From Candidatus Babelota bacterium (GTDB lineage Bacteria > Babelota > Babeliae > Babelales > Vermiphilaceae): a stretch of 64,000 nt of DNA. Location: assembly GCA_029262595.1 (NCBI GenBank), contig JAJCZB010000033.1:1-64000 (forward strand). The letters run 5' to 3'. The notes beneath the pieces were generated by a model. That model worked only from the letters and a program-made list of their open reading frames with translations, did not search any database and was not told the origin of the DNA. Position numbers and translations under genes: made by a program. Below are positions 1-7,866 of this stretch, one piece after another (position 1 is the first letter of the stretch; every line of letters starts with the position of its first letter).

Positions 1-1098
1 ATGGATAAACAAAAATCAGTACAACTGTCTTCTATTGAACTGAGAAACTTTCGCTGCTTTTCTCATCTTCAGCTGGATTTCTCAGCGCCGCACATTCTGC
101 TTGAGGGAGTCAACGGTATCGGCAAAACATCGATACTAGAAGCATTGTACTATGCGTGTTATCTGCGTTCATTTCGTACTTATAGTCCAAAAGAGCTAAT
201 AGCGTTCAATAAAGATGAATTTTTTGTAAAAATTGCGGTTGAATCAGGAGACGGTTTTTCGCATGACATTCAAATAGGAATGTCGAAAAATAAGCGATTG
301 GTTCGGGTGGATCAACGTCCAATATCTTCCTACAAAGATTTGATGATGTATTATCGTATTATCAGTTTAACTGAAGACGATCTTGCTCTGATTCAAGGAA
401 GCCCACAATTTCGAAGACTTTTTTTGGATCAAATGCTTTTGCTTCTTAATCCAGAATATGGCCAAGTCCTTAAAGAGTATCGCCACATTGTTGATCAGAA
501 AAATGCCTACTTACAGCAACAAAAGCAATCAGATGAAGATACCTATAAAGCGTTTAGCTTTCAGCAGTGGAAGCGGGCTAAAGATATCGAAAAAAAAAGA
601 AGAGAGCTACTTGGTCAGCTTGCTTTAGAGGTGAATGAGCTTAGTGAACAATTTGTAAGCAATAGATATAAAATTCTTTTTTCGTACCGTTCCAAAAAAA
701 CATTGGGCGATGATTTTGATACATTTTATTCTGAAAATATACATTTGAAAGAACAAGAATTTCGGTATGGACGATCACTGTTTGGGGTTCATTTGGATGA
801 TATAACAATCAATCTAGAGGATCGCTATTCTCGGACATACGCCTCTCGAGGACAGCAAAAATTGATTTTACTTCTTTTAAAAACAGCCCAACTGAAAATT
901 CTCAATCGGATGGGTTGTCCGAGCATTTTTCTGCTCGATGACTATATGACAGATTTTGATGAAAAAAACGCCCTAGAGCTCGTATCAGCTCTGGGGTCGC
1001 TTAGCTCACAACTTATTTTCACTGCTCCGATCACAGGAGGCATTTTAGCTCAAAAAGTGAAAAAAGAGGGCGGCCGGGTCTTGAAATTGACAATGTGA
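1..1098 (+). CDS. recF: RecF DNA replication and repair protein
   Basis: 365 aa SMC-like ATPase that binds gapped DNA and helps load RecA during recombinational repair. The P-loop is visible at residues 36-43 (G-x-N-G-x-G-K-T). The ABC-type signature (SRGQQK) lies at 282-287 and the Walker B (LLDD) at 311-314, as usual for RecF. Length is typical (about 360 aa). The window begins exactly at the ATG, so upstream context and any upstream start cannot be seen. It is not next to dnaA or dnaN, unlike the classical arrangement; dnaA lies at 31.6-33.0 kb. The identification is firm from the motif set; the exact start is less certain. Confidence 0.93.
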   Translation: MDKQKSVQLSSIELRNFRCFSHLQLDFSAPHILLEGVNGIGKTSILEALYYACYLRSFRTYSPKELIAFNKDEFFVKIAVESGDGFSHDIQIGMSKNKRLVRVDQRPISSYKDLMMYYRIISLTEDDLALIQGSPQFRRLFLDQMLLLLNPEYGQVLKEYRHIVDQKNAYLQQQKQSDEDTYKAFSFQQWKRAKDIEKKRRELLGQLALEVNELSEQFVSNRYKILFSYRSKKTLGDDFDTFYSENIHLKEQEFRYGRSLFGVHLDDITINLEDRYSRTYASRGQQKLILLLLKTAQLKILNRMGCPSIFLLDDYMTDFDEKNALELVSALGSLSSQLIFTAPITGGILAQKVKKEGGRVLKLTM

Positions 1099-1139
1099 AA
1101 ATAATGGCCTATTGTAGGGGGTTATTTTCTATCCGGCGT

Positions 1140-1168
1140 TTGACAAAGGTAAAAAAAATAACTATAGT
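1140..1168 (+). promoter_or_regulatory. Sigma-70-like promoter P1
   Basis: TTGACA at 1140-1145, 17 nt spacer, TATAGT at 1163-1168. This is one mismatch from the full consensus with ideal spacing. It lies in the recF-downstream spacer and points towards the terminator at 1322-1361. Predicted by eye only. Confidence 0.6.
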
Positions 1169-1225
1169 TATAGACATAATAGTTTGTATTATGTTGGAAT
1201 ATAGATGAAATTTATGTTTAATTTT

Positions 1226-1253
1226 TTGACATTTTAATAATTTTATCTAGAAT
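1226..1253 (+). promoter_or_regulatory. Sigma-70-like promoter P2
   Basis: TTGACA at 1226-1231, 16 nt spacer, TAGAAT at 1248-1253. It is a second near-consensus promoter about 85 nt downstream of the first. Transcription would start near 1260 and reach the strong hairpin and U-tract at 1322-1361 about 100 nt later, with no ORF of note in between. Confidence 0.6.
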
Positions 1254-1259
1254 GAAATA

Positions 1260-1361
1260 TGTGTTGAGGGCCACATAAAAAACCTCACTTTAATCTAGGC
1301 TTCATTACTACTCTCCTTTTTTCCATCGCATTGATCTCTGATCAATGCGGTGGTTTTTTTT
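1260..1361 (+). ncRNA. Candidate small RNA, about 100 nt
   Basis: Inferred from a promoter-terminator pair with no open frame between. Tandem promoters end at 1168 and 1253 and a rho-independent terminator closes the unit at 1322-1361. The predicted RNA has a pyrimidine-rich stretch around 1308-1322 (CTACTCTCCTTTTTT) complementary to SD-like AAGGAG sequences, which would suit an antisense regulator of translation initiation. It does not show the conserved cores of SRP RNA, 6S RNA, tmRNA or RNase P that I can recognise. The alternative is a short untranslated leader with attenuation ahead of the gene at 1451. Confidence 0.45.
1322..1361 (+). terminator. Rho-independent terminator
   Basis: Fourteen-base inverted repeat (CCATCGCATTGATC / GATCAATGCGGTGG, one G-U pair) with a 3 nt loop, followed by eight T. 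It is one of the strongest hairpins in the window. It lies 220 nt after recF, so it more likely ends the small transcript started at the promoters above. Confidence 0.8.
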
Positions 1362-1450
1362 AGTCGTTTTATTTTTTGTTATCATTGTTTTTATTGAATT
1401 TCTTACCCGTATCTCATTAAGATAACATGTGATGGAAGAAAGGGTACGTA

Positions 1451-2542
1451 ATGAAAATATGGGTTTTGGCTTTTTTGGGTTGTTTTATTTCTTTGCCTGC
1501 AAAAGAGTTTTTATATCCAGTGGGATATCATCCTGAAGAGGATGTGCTTTTTGTGATGTATCAGAAAACAGCTTCCCATTTGGAGTTGTGGGAATGGGAT
1601 CCTCATACCAAACAGGCTCAGCAGCTATTACTTTCGCGCTATTCGCCGGCAGGGTTTACCTTGCTTCCAAATTATTCCGGATTTAGTTTTATTGATAATG
1701 GGATGTTAAAGGTAAAGCAACTTCTCAAGCGATCTCCAAGAACCATCCAGTTTGATGCTCCTATTTATAATGTAGAGCAGGTTCATTGGATTGATGAGAA
1801 AACGTGCTACGCCTCAGGAAGGTATCAGGACTATTTTGGGATATTTCAAATTGATTGGGATGGATGCGTTGATCCTATTCTCGTGCAGAGCGGTATTGAC
1901 TATCAGTGTCCTCAAAAAATAGATGATTCTCTTTTTTTTATAGAACGAACAAAAGAGGGGTATCGCATTGCGCAGGCCAATTATTCTGCTGCGTATCAAG
2001 AGGATGATTTTTCCGATCGATTGACTTCTCATATGAAAAAGCAGCTACCGGTTCAGGAGGTGCTTTCATTTGAAACAACTCCAATAGCTTTTTTACATAT
2101 GGTTTCCGCAAGTGAGGGATTTGTTTTAAGTCATCCCGAGAGTGTGAGTAAAAATGATCCATCAATTGATTTTGAATATCATCATATTTTCAAGAAAAAT
2201 GACGGGTGTTGGGAAAAATCACAGCTGTTTTCTTTTGCTGTTCCGACATCGTTTTTAGTCAATTCGGATCGGCTGTATGAGTCAATGCTGCCATTGCTTC
2301 CATATATTTGCCAGAACCAAATCTATTATGTAGATTCTTCTGAAACGGACTTTTTGGCATTGTACTCATTTGACCTTACGCACAAAACGCAAAAATTAGT
2401 ATCAGCGGAAAAATCACAGCACATATTTGGGGTAAAACAATGCCAAAGCCTTGTTGTCTATGGAGGCGAAATATTAAGTCCGATTGAAATGACTGAAGGC
2501 GTTCGAATGGTCTTGGGAACCAAAGCACTTGTGTTAACATAA
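1451..2542 (+). CDS. Secreted protein of unknown function
   Basis: 363 aa. The N-terminus (MKIWVLAFLGCFISLPAKEF) is a typical short signal peptide, so the protein is probably exported. An AAAGGG SD lies just upstream of the ATG. The rest is soluble and rich in aromatic residues, with repeated stretches of the type WxWDxxT and IDWDG. That would be compatible with a beta-propeller such as the TolB-like group, but no repeat is regular enough for me to assign it. It stands alone after the small RNA terminator and converges on the minus-strand gene at 2575. No function can be given. Confidence 0.6.
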   Translation: MKIWVLAFLGCFISLPAKEFLYPVGYHPEEDVLFVMYQKTASHLELWEWDPHTKQAQQLLLSRYSPAGFTLLPNYSGFSFIDNGMLKVKQLLKRSPRTIQFDAPIYNVEQVHWIDEKTCYASGRYQDYFGIFQIDWDGCVDPILVQSGIDYQCPQKIDDSLFFIERTKEGYRIAQANYSAAYQEDDFSDRLTSHMKKQLPVQEVLSFETTPIAFLHMVSASEGFVLSHPESVSKNDPSIDFEYHHIFKKNDGCWEKSQLFSFAVPTSFLVNSDRLYESMLPLLPYICQNQIYYVDSSETDFLALYSFDLTHKTQKLVSAEKSQHIFGVKQCQSLVVYGGEILSPIEMTEGVRMVLGTKALVLT

Positions 2543-2574
2543 TATCCCTTATCGGAAGCCAATATTAATTTCGT

Positions 2575-3057
2575 TTATTTGTCATAAACACAAATTAATA
2601 TTGGAATATGTTGGTCAATAGCTGTATTAATAAGGATTTTTTTAACGTCTTCAAACCAGGGGCTTATTAGCACATCAATGCTTGCTTCGATCCACATGAA
2701 GTCAAAATAAAAATTCTCTATGAAGTACTCTTCCAGGTAATACTGCTCAAATGAGCTCAAATAGCCCCCTCCTTCAAGTATTCCATATATATCGGTTGCG
2801 TTGCTTAGCGGCTCTTTAGATGTGGTAAGGCATGCAATATCATGGTACAGCGTTAATGTCTTTAAGAAGGTGTCTATAATCGACCTACCCTCTTTGATTG
2901 ATTTGACCTTGAGGTATTGAAATCCATTGGATAAAAACTTTTCTTGGACTTCAAGAATTGCCTGTTCAGATAATGGTTGGCGCACTCCGTCAATTTCATG
3001 GATATAATTAATGAATTGCCGGGATGATGCATGGTGAAGCCAATCTATTTTTCGCAT
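2575..3057 (-). CDS. Protein of unknown function, 160 aa
   Basis: A real gene by its strong SD (GGGAGG, 9 nt before the ATG) and uninterrupted frame. The sequence has alternating hydrophobic strands (DIACLTTS, FDFMWIEAS, PILICVYDK). This resembles a small alpha/beta fold of the RecA/KaiC or receiver type without a recognisable P-loop. There is no signal peptide. I cannot assign a family. It precedes nothing in an obvious operon: the next gene upstream, at 3136-3876, is a secreted protein with its own signal sequence. Confidence 0.6.
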   Translation of the reverse strand: MRKIDWLHHASSRQFINYIHEIDGVRQPLSEQAILEVQEKFLSNGFQYLKVKSIKEGRSIIDTFLKTLTLYHDIACLTTSKEPLSNATDIYGILEGGGYLSSFEQYYLEEYFIENFYFDFMWIEASIDVLISPWFEDVKKILINTAIDQHIPILICVYDK

Positions 3058-3135
3058 TGTCTGCCTCCCTATTGAATGATTCCCCTAATCAAAAGCAACA
3101 ATACGAAAAGCAATTACGTTTTTTCAAGGGTTCGC

Positions 3136-3876
3136 TTAAAACCCAGAGCCGTAAGCGCCAAAAAGATCATCATCAAAGTCACCGAAATCGCCATAATCAT
3201 CAAAGCTGTCAAAATCATCGAAATCGCCAAAGTCATCAAAGCTGAAATCTTCTTCAAAAGCATAGTCACCATCGACTGCGCCGCTGCTAAATTGATCAAA
3301 TGGATCATATGAGCCATAAGATGTGTCTATTATCTCGCCAGCCTTTTTTTCAGGTTCTTTTTGGGACTCCATTGCTTTTATTTTTTCAAGCAATTTATCG
3401 GTAAATACGCTTTTACCGAATAAAAAAGCAAGTTTCATCATATATGCAGTGTCTTTTAGTGTTTCTTGCGACACCGCTTTGGCTTCTTTGTTGAGGTTTA
3501 CAAGGAGAGTGAAAAGTTCGTTATCTCTTCTCAACTTCTCCGTTAAGCCTTGATTATTTGCTATCTGTTTTAATTCAGAGGCTAATTGGGTGATTGCATG
3601 ATTTGTTTGGTGCCATTGCTCTGCAAGTTTCATTTTCCCTTCGCGCTTCCACTTTGCAAAAATAAGAGGAAGTCGCTCTGCATGCTCGGCAATTTTTTTC
3701 TGTAGATTAACGAGTTGGCGATCAAGGCTTTCCAATACAGCTTTAACTGTAATAGCTGGAATAACCGATGCCGCAGGAGCTTGCTTTTCAGCGTCTTGCT
3801 CGTTTTGGCTGCGTACGTAAACAAACATGCTTAAAATAACTATCGACGAAAGAATCAATATTTTATTTCTTTTCAT
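3136..3876 (-). CDS. Secreted helical protein with Asp/Phe-rich repeat tail
   Basis: 246 aa. An N-terminal signal segment (ILILSSIVILSMFVYV, residues 6-21) is followed by SQNEQD, a long alpha-helical region (about 40-175) with coiled-coil character, and an extremely acidic low-complexity tail (about 208-246). The tail is built of FDDFGDF-like units ending in GAYGSGF. The helical part shares a pattern (W near a Lys-rich turn, then LxxQW and IxxLxxxL) with the larger secreted protein at 7867-9744, suggesting a paralogous family. Function unknown; the tail may bind cations or basic partners (speculative). Confidence 0.6.
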   Translation of the reverse strand: MKRNKILILSSIVILSMFVYVRSQNEQDAEKQAPAASVIPAITVKAVLESLDRQLVNLQKKIAEHAERLPLIFAKWKREGKMKLAEQWHQTNHAITQLASELKQIANNQGLTEKLRRDNELFTLLVNLNKEAKAVSQETLKDTAYMMKLAFLFGKSVFTDKLLEKIKAMESQKEPEKKAGEIIDTSYGSYDPFDQFSSGAVDGDYAFEEDFSFDDFGDFDDFDSFDDYGDFGDFDDDLFGAYGSGF

Positions 3877-3960
3877 ACCCTACCCTTTTTTACAGTCCTA
3901 TATAGTAAGTAGCATACTGAAAAAAGGGCCTTTTAAACAAGCGTTTTACCGAAAACACCT

Positions 3961-4452
3961 TTATTTGCGTATAAGAGAAAGGCTTTTATTTCGCCACAAT
4001 CCACAGAGCGTAACAGCTAAAGCATCGGTAACATCGAGTTTGTCGGGTTCTTTCATACGAGGAAAAAGCTGCAATACCACCCTGGCTACTTGCTCTTTAC
4101 TTGCCCCTCCATATCCAGTTACCGCTTGTTTTACTTCGCGAGGAGAAAATTCATTGAGGGCTAAGGAATGTTGATGTGCAAGTAAATATAGTATGCCTCT
4201 TAAGTAGCCGAGCTTTAAAAAATTTTGAGCATTTTTTCCTAGAAACGGTGTTTCAAGTGAAATATCGGTCACGTCGTTTTTTTCAATTTTTTCGATAAAA
4301 AATGAGTAAAAGATACTTATGCGCTCTGATAGATGTTTTGAAGAAGACATGCGCAAATATCCATAATCGATGAGATATACCTTACCCTGCTCTTTTTTTA
4401 ATAAACCAAAGCCAGTTATGGTAAACCCAGGATCTATCCCGAGAATGACCAT
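3961..4452 (-). CDS. ruvC: Holliday junction endonuclease RuvC
   Basis: 163 aa resolvase that cuts four-way junctions as a dimer, working with RuvAB. The four acidic metal ligands are in place: D7 (ILGIDPG), E67 (SLETPF), D140 and D143 (KLDVTDAL), matching the family spacing. The SD AAGGAGA precedes the ATG. It is the last gene of the minus-strand run rplI-dnaB-49 codon ORF-ruvC. ruvB begins at 63117 at the other end of the window; ruvA is not seen here. Confidence 0.95.
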   Translation of the reverse strand: MVILGIDPGFTITGFGLLKKEQGKVYLIDYGYLRMSSSKHLSERISIFYSFFIEKIEKNDVTDISLETPFLGKNAQNFLKLGYLRGILYLLAHQHSLALNEFSPREVKQAVTGYGGASKEQVARVVLQLFPRMKEPDKLDVTDALAVTLCGLWRNKSLSLIRK

Positions 4453-4474
4453 CTCTTCTCCTTTTTTTAATTAT

Positions 4475-4624
4475 TTATTTAGCAAACAGCTCTTGTCTGT
4501 CTGAAGTATAAAGTATAATACAACCTTGATACATAAGCCCCCAAAAAAGCGCTAGGCAGCATGCTATAAGAATCGCATCACGCTTGTTTGCTTTGGAAAT
4601 CATTGAAAACATACCACTATTCAT
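4475..4624 (-). CDS. Small membrane ORF between dnaB and ruvC, 49 aa
   Basis: Read directly: an ATG at 4624 overlaps the dnaB stop codon (TAG at 4617-4619) in another frame, and the frame runs 49 codons to TAA at 4475, 22 nt before ruvC. The product starts MNSGMFSMISKANKRDA and continues into one transmembrane helix (about residues 17-39) ending CIILYTS, then a short polar tail. A basic flank before the helix fits an inner-membrane topology with the N-terminus inside. There is no strong SD, but overlap with dnaB allows translational coupling. Internal ATGs at codons 5 and 8 are alternatives. It could still be a chance frame. Confidence 0.5.
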   Translation of the reverse strand: MNSGMFSMISKANKRDAILIACCLALFWGLMYQGCIILYTSDRQELFAK

Positions 4625-5987
4625 ATTGACTGTCCTCGAATTTGGTTAATTCTCGCACAAAATCAAGATAGACGGTGCCGGTTGGGCCATTCCGTTGTTT
4701 CCCTACAATAAGCTCAGTGAGTGCGGGATTTTCAGTTTCAGGGTTATATACTACATCTCGATATAGAAACATAATAAGATCAGCGTCTTGCTCGATAGCT
4801 CCCGATTCTCGTAAATCAGAAAGCATTGGCCGTTTATCCATCCGACTATCTACCGCACGAGACAGCTGTGAAAGAGCTAATATTGGAATATTTAACTCTT
4901 TAGCTAGCGCCTTTAATGAACGAGAAATTTCAGACACCTCTTGATGCCGACTTTCATGTTTTTTAGAAGCATGTATTAGTTGCAGATAATCTATAACCAA
5001 AAAATCCAGGGCACGGTCAGCCTTCAGTTTTCGAGCTTTAGTACGCACATCCATAATGCTTACCATGGGAGAATCATCAATATAAAGCTTCATTTCGGCC
5101 AACCGAGCGGCGACGTTTGTAAGTTCAACCCATTCTTGAGAACTAATACTCGCATTGCGAATAAAATGGTGCGGAATGCCCGATTCGCTAGAAAGGAGTC
5201 GTAAGGTTATTTGCTCGGCAGACATTTCAAGAGACAAAAAGCCCACAGCCGCTCCTGATCGAGCAGCTTGTTCAGCTAAGCATAGCGCAATACCCGTCTT
5301 ACCCATGGATGGCCTACCCGCCAAAATAAGTAATTCACCGCCTTGAAAACCCGACGTCATTTCATCAAGTTTTTTATATCCCGTGGGAATACCCGTAATA
5401 CCTTTGCTATTGCCCTTGATATCAGAAAGATGTTGAAATGTTTTTTTGAGCCAAATATCGAGTTGTACAAAGTTTTGATTGGTTTTTTTGTTGGATATTT
5501 CGAAAATAGTTTTTTCAGCCTTATCCAGCACGGCTTCAATATTTTTATTATCTTGGCTGTAGCAGTTACTGATAATATGCGTTGCCGACTCGATCAACTC
5601 TCTCAAAACGCCTTTTTCTTTAATGATATTAGCGTGCTGCTCTATCATCCCCATCGCAGGAATGTCTTCCTGTAAAGACATTAAATATCCAATGCCACCA
5701 ACTGATTCGAGCGAATTTTTTTTATTAAGTTCGTCTTGAACAGTGAGTAAATCAACTCGTTTTTGATCGTGAATTATCGATAAAATAATTTGATAAATTT
5801 CACGATGCGCCATTGAGTAAAAATCAGAGGGCTGTAGGATCTCTGAAACGACATGGACAAGCTCATCGTTTAAAAGTAGTGCCCCAATAACTGATCGTTC
5901 GGCATCAATACTTGCAGGAAGCCTTTTGCCGAGAACTGTTTCGGCAGACCGTTCAATAGGTTGTTTTCTCTCCCGAGAAAGTGACAT
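4617..5987 (-). CDS. dnaB: Replicative DNA helicase DnaB
   Basis: 456 aa hexameric 5'-3' helicase of the replication fork. The N-terminal DnaB_N helical domain (about 20-125) is followed by the RecA-like motor. Walker A is at 224-231 (GRPSMGKT), with the DnaB motifs FLSLEMS, FLVIDYLQL and QLSRAVDSR further on. Length is typical and no intein interrupts it. It follows rplI by 11 nt and overlaps the small membrane ORF at 4475-4624, so these genes are probably cotranscribed with ruvC. Confidence 0.97.
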   Translation of the reverse strand: MSLSRERKQPIERSAETVLGKRLPASIDAERSVIGALLLNDELVHVVSEILQPSDFYSMAHREIYQIILSIIHDQKRVDLLTVQDELNKKNSLESVGGIGYLMSLQEDIPAMGMIEQHANIIKEKGVLRELIESATHIISNCYSQDNKNIEAVLDKAEKTIFEISNKKTNQNFVQLDIWLKKTFQHLSDIKGNSKGITGIPTGYKKLDEMTSGFQGGELLILAGRPSMGKTGIALCLAEQAARSGAAVGFLSLEMSAEQITLRLLSSESGIPHHFIRNASISSQEWVELTNVAARLAEMKLYIDDSPMVSIMDVRTKARKLKADRALDFLVIDYLQLIHASKKHESRHQEVSEISRSLKALAKELNIPILALSQLSRAVDSRMDKRPMLSDLRESGAIEQDADLIMFLYRDVVYNPETENPALTELIVGKQRNGPTGTVYLDFVRELTKFEDSQYE

Positions 5988-5998
5988 CAGTTTTTCGC

Positions 5999-6442
5999 TT
6001 ATTCAGGCAATATAACGATTTTAATGCGAGGCTGTAGGCGAGCAGTAAGTTTAATGGTAGCTTCGTGCGTACCCTTACTTTTTATTGATTTTCCTAAAAT
6101 AATTTTATTTTTGGAAACATTAACGCCTTCTTGCGCCAGGGCGTCTACAATTTCTGCCTGACTGACTGCACCATATAGCTTGCCATCATCATGCATTTTT
6201 CGTTTGAGTTTCAAAGTAATTGAACCAATTCGCTCACCGAGCATGGATGTTTGAGTTGAAATAACATCTTTGCGGTGCTCAACTTCTTTTACTTGTTTTT
6301 GGTAAAAATCTTTGTTTTGAGAAGTAATTTCTACAGCAAGGTTTTTAGGGAAAAGAAAGTTGCGAGCAAAGCCGTCAGAGACCTTAAGAATCTCTCCTGC
6401 CATACCAACCTTTTCAACATCTTTTTTTAGAAATATCTGCAT
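5999..6442 (-). CDS. rplI: 50S ribosomal protein bL9
   Basis: 147 aa protein of the large ribosomal subunit, bound near the L1 stalk. The N-terminal domain starts MQIFLKKDVEKVGMAGE and contains the conserved G-x-ARN-F/Y-L-x-P block (GFARNFLFPKNLA). A long connecting helix and the C-terminal domain follow. SD AAGGGG lies before the ATG. In many bacteria rplI sits between rpsF-rpsR and dnaB; here the dnaB link is kept but rpsF and rpsR are absent upstream. Confidence 0.96.
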   Translation of the reverse strand: MQIFLKKDVEKVGMAGEILKVSDGFARNFLFPKNLAVEITSQNKDFYQKQVKEVEHRKDVISTQTSMLGERIGSITLKLKRKMHDDGKLYGAVSQAEIVDALAQEGVNVSKNKIILGKSIKSKGTHEATIKLTARLQPRIKIVILPE

Positions 6443-6537
6443 AGCAACCCCTTAGTGATCAAAGCTCTAGTGATTTTAGATATAGTATACTGCAAAATAT
6501 AGGTTAGGCCAATCAAAGCTGATTTGCTTATAATCGA

Positions 6538-6930
6538 CTAGAGATAGCTCCATTCATCAATATATCCTTTTTGCCCACTAGAAGCATGTACTACACAGCT
6601 TACTTTACCAAGAGAAACGCCGCATTGAAAAAGCTCGCAATAAATACGAGAGCAGTCTTTTGCTTTTACTATTTTAAGTTTTCCTTGGTAGGGGCCATCA
6701 GGAAAAGGCCATTTTTCAAATTTTTCATTGGATGCTTTTTGGGAAGAAATAGCCTGCGCTACGCCATATTGAGCAAGCGCATCCAGCGCATACTGCGAGC
6801 GAATATGGTGTATTCGATCAATAGCAAAGCCGTAATAGAGCATTGAGCTTCGAGTAAAAAGAATGGCAATAATTCCAACAAATGCCATAAGTAAACTTAC
6901 AAAAATCAGAGCAGACCCTTTTTTATTCAT
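6538..6930 (-). CDS. PilX/GspK-like minor pseudopilin
   Basis: 130 aa from the ATG at 6930, chosen over a start 24 nt upstream because a short basic leader (MNKKG) then precedes the hydrophobic N-terminal helix (SALIFVSLLMAFVGIIAILF). This resembles PilX and GspK, whose mature N-terminus lacks the conserved Glu5. An AGGGA SD lies upstream. It overlaps the end of the preceding pseudopilin gene by 8 nt. The C-terminal part has three Cys (residues 91-105) in a likely small globular head. It is the third of three consecutive pilin-like genes. Confidence 0.6.
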   Translation of the reverse strand: MNKKGSALIFVSLLMAFVGIIAILFTRSSMLYYGFAIDRIHHIRSQYALDALAQYGVAQAISSQKASNEKFEKWPFPDGPYQGKLKIVKAKDCSRIYCELFQCGVSLGKVSCVVHASSGQKGYIDEWSYL

Positions 6931-7423
6931 GAATGTCCCTATTATGTAGAGCAATTACTTCACGTATAGTGGTAATACCATCGGATAGAGATGCTTCAAT
7001 GTGAGAGATGCTTTCATCTCCTATAGTTAAAAATCGAAGCTCTGTGATATGTGCCACGCTACTGCTTTGCTTTTTTGTCCATTGATCCGTAGATTGTTGA
7101 TATACTCCTTCTATGCGCATTAATTTATTGTTTTTCAATGCCCATCCGCGATCTTTTTTTTCTTTTCCTTTTAAAGGCCAAATGAGAGCCGTAGGAGAAA
7201 TTTGTTTCCAATTTTTACGCAATGGGCTTGCCGAACGGATTTCTTTCGAAAGCGCATCAAATGCTGAATACAAGCTCAAATGTGATCGCTCAATAGATGC
7301 CCTTGTAATGAACGACTGCCAAAGACGAGTAACAATCAACATGCTTGAAGTAGCAACAAAAGAAAAAAGCGCTAGGTATATTAAACATTCAAATAGCGTC
7401 ATCCCTCTATTTTTTAACATCAT
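6923..7423 (-). CDS. PilW/GspJ-like prepilin
   Basis: 166 aa with a clear type IV prepilin leader: KNRG followed by MTLFECLIYLALFSF. That gives cleavage after Gly7 and Glu at mature position 5, as the prepilin peptidase and assembly machinery require. The rest is a globular domain as in PilW, GspJ or ComGF. It overlaps its upstream neighbour by 17 nt, so the cluster is translated as an operon. Pilus motor and secretin genes are not in this window. Confidence 0.7.
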   Translation of the reverse strand: MMLKNRGMTLFECLIYLALFSFVATSSMLIVTRLWQSFITRASIERSHLSLYSAFDALSKEIRSASPLRKNWKQISPTALIWPLKGKEKKDRGWALKNNKLMRIEGVYQQSTDQWTKKQSSSVAHITELRFLTIGDESISHIEASLSDGITTIREVIALHNRDIHE

Positions 7424-7748
7424 ACTCAGCTCTTCCGCCTACAAAGGCAAACGTTTTTTTTGCTCCATGAAACGGCACCGTGATCTCTACTTTGATAGCT
7501 GCATAAGGAAGACCTGTAAAAGGATAGGATACTGTTTTGCGAACTGTAATGGAGTCATTAGGTATCATTTTACCGCCTCCAATAACTGTACTCGCCAAGG
7601 AAGCTGCGTTTAAGTATGCAGCTGCTTGCTGGTGCCATATTGCTGTATGGCCCTGGATGCGGCCAATAATTACTCCCATACAGCTTATAAGAACAATGGC
7701 AATCATGAGCTCGATAAGAAGGTAGCCGTGACGATTGTATACTCCCAT
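7407..7748 (-). CDS. PilV/GspI-like prepilin
   Basis: 113 aa from the ATG at 7748 (a TTG five codons earlier is possible). The prepilin leader MGVYNRHG is followed by YLLIELMIAIVLISCMG, giving cleavage after Gly8 with Glu5 of the mature protein present. The short head has features of a minor pseudopilin. It is the first of three overlapping pilin-like genes that probably form the tip complex of a type IV pilus or a type II/competence pseudopilus. Confidence 0.7.
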   Translation of the reverse strand: MGVYNRHGYLLIELMIAIVLISCMGVIIGRIQGHTAIWHQQAAAYLNAASLASTVIGGGKMIPNDSITVRKTVSYPFTGLPYAAIKVEITVPFHGAKKTFAFVGGRAEYDVKK

Positions 7749-7866
7749 GAGTCCAGTATCCAAAAGGTAAAGATTGTGATATTGTTAAGCAGTTTCTTTT
7801 TGTTTAAGAGTTGTAGATAAACAAGGTCTTTTGCAAGGCTTTTTCTTGAAAACGCAGGAATAATCT

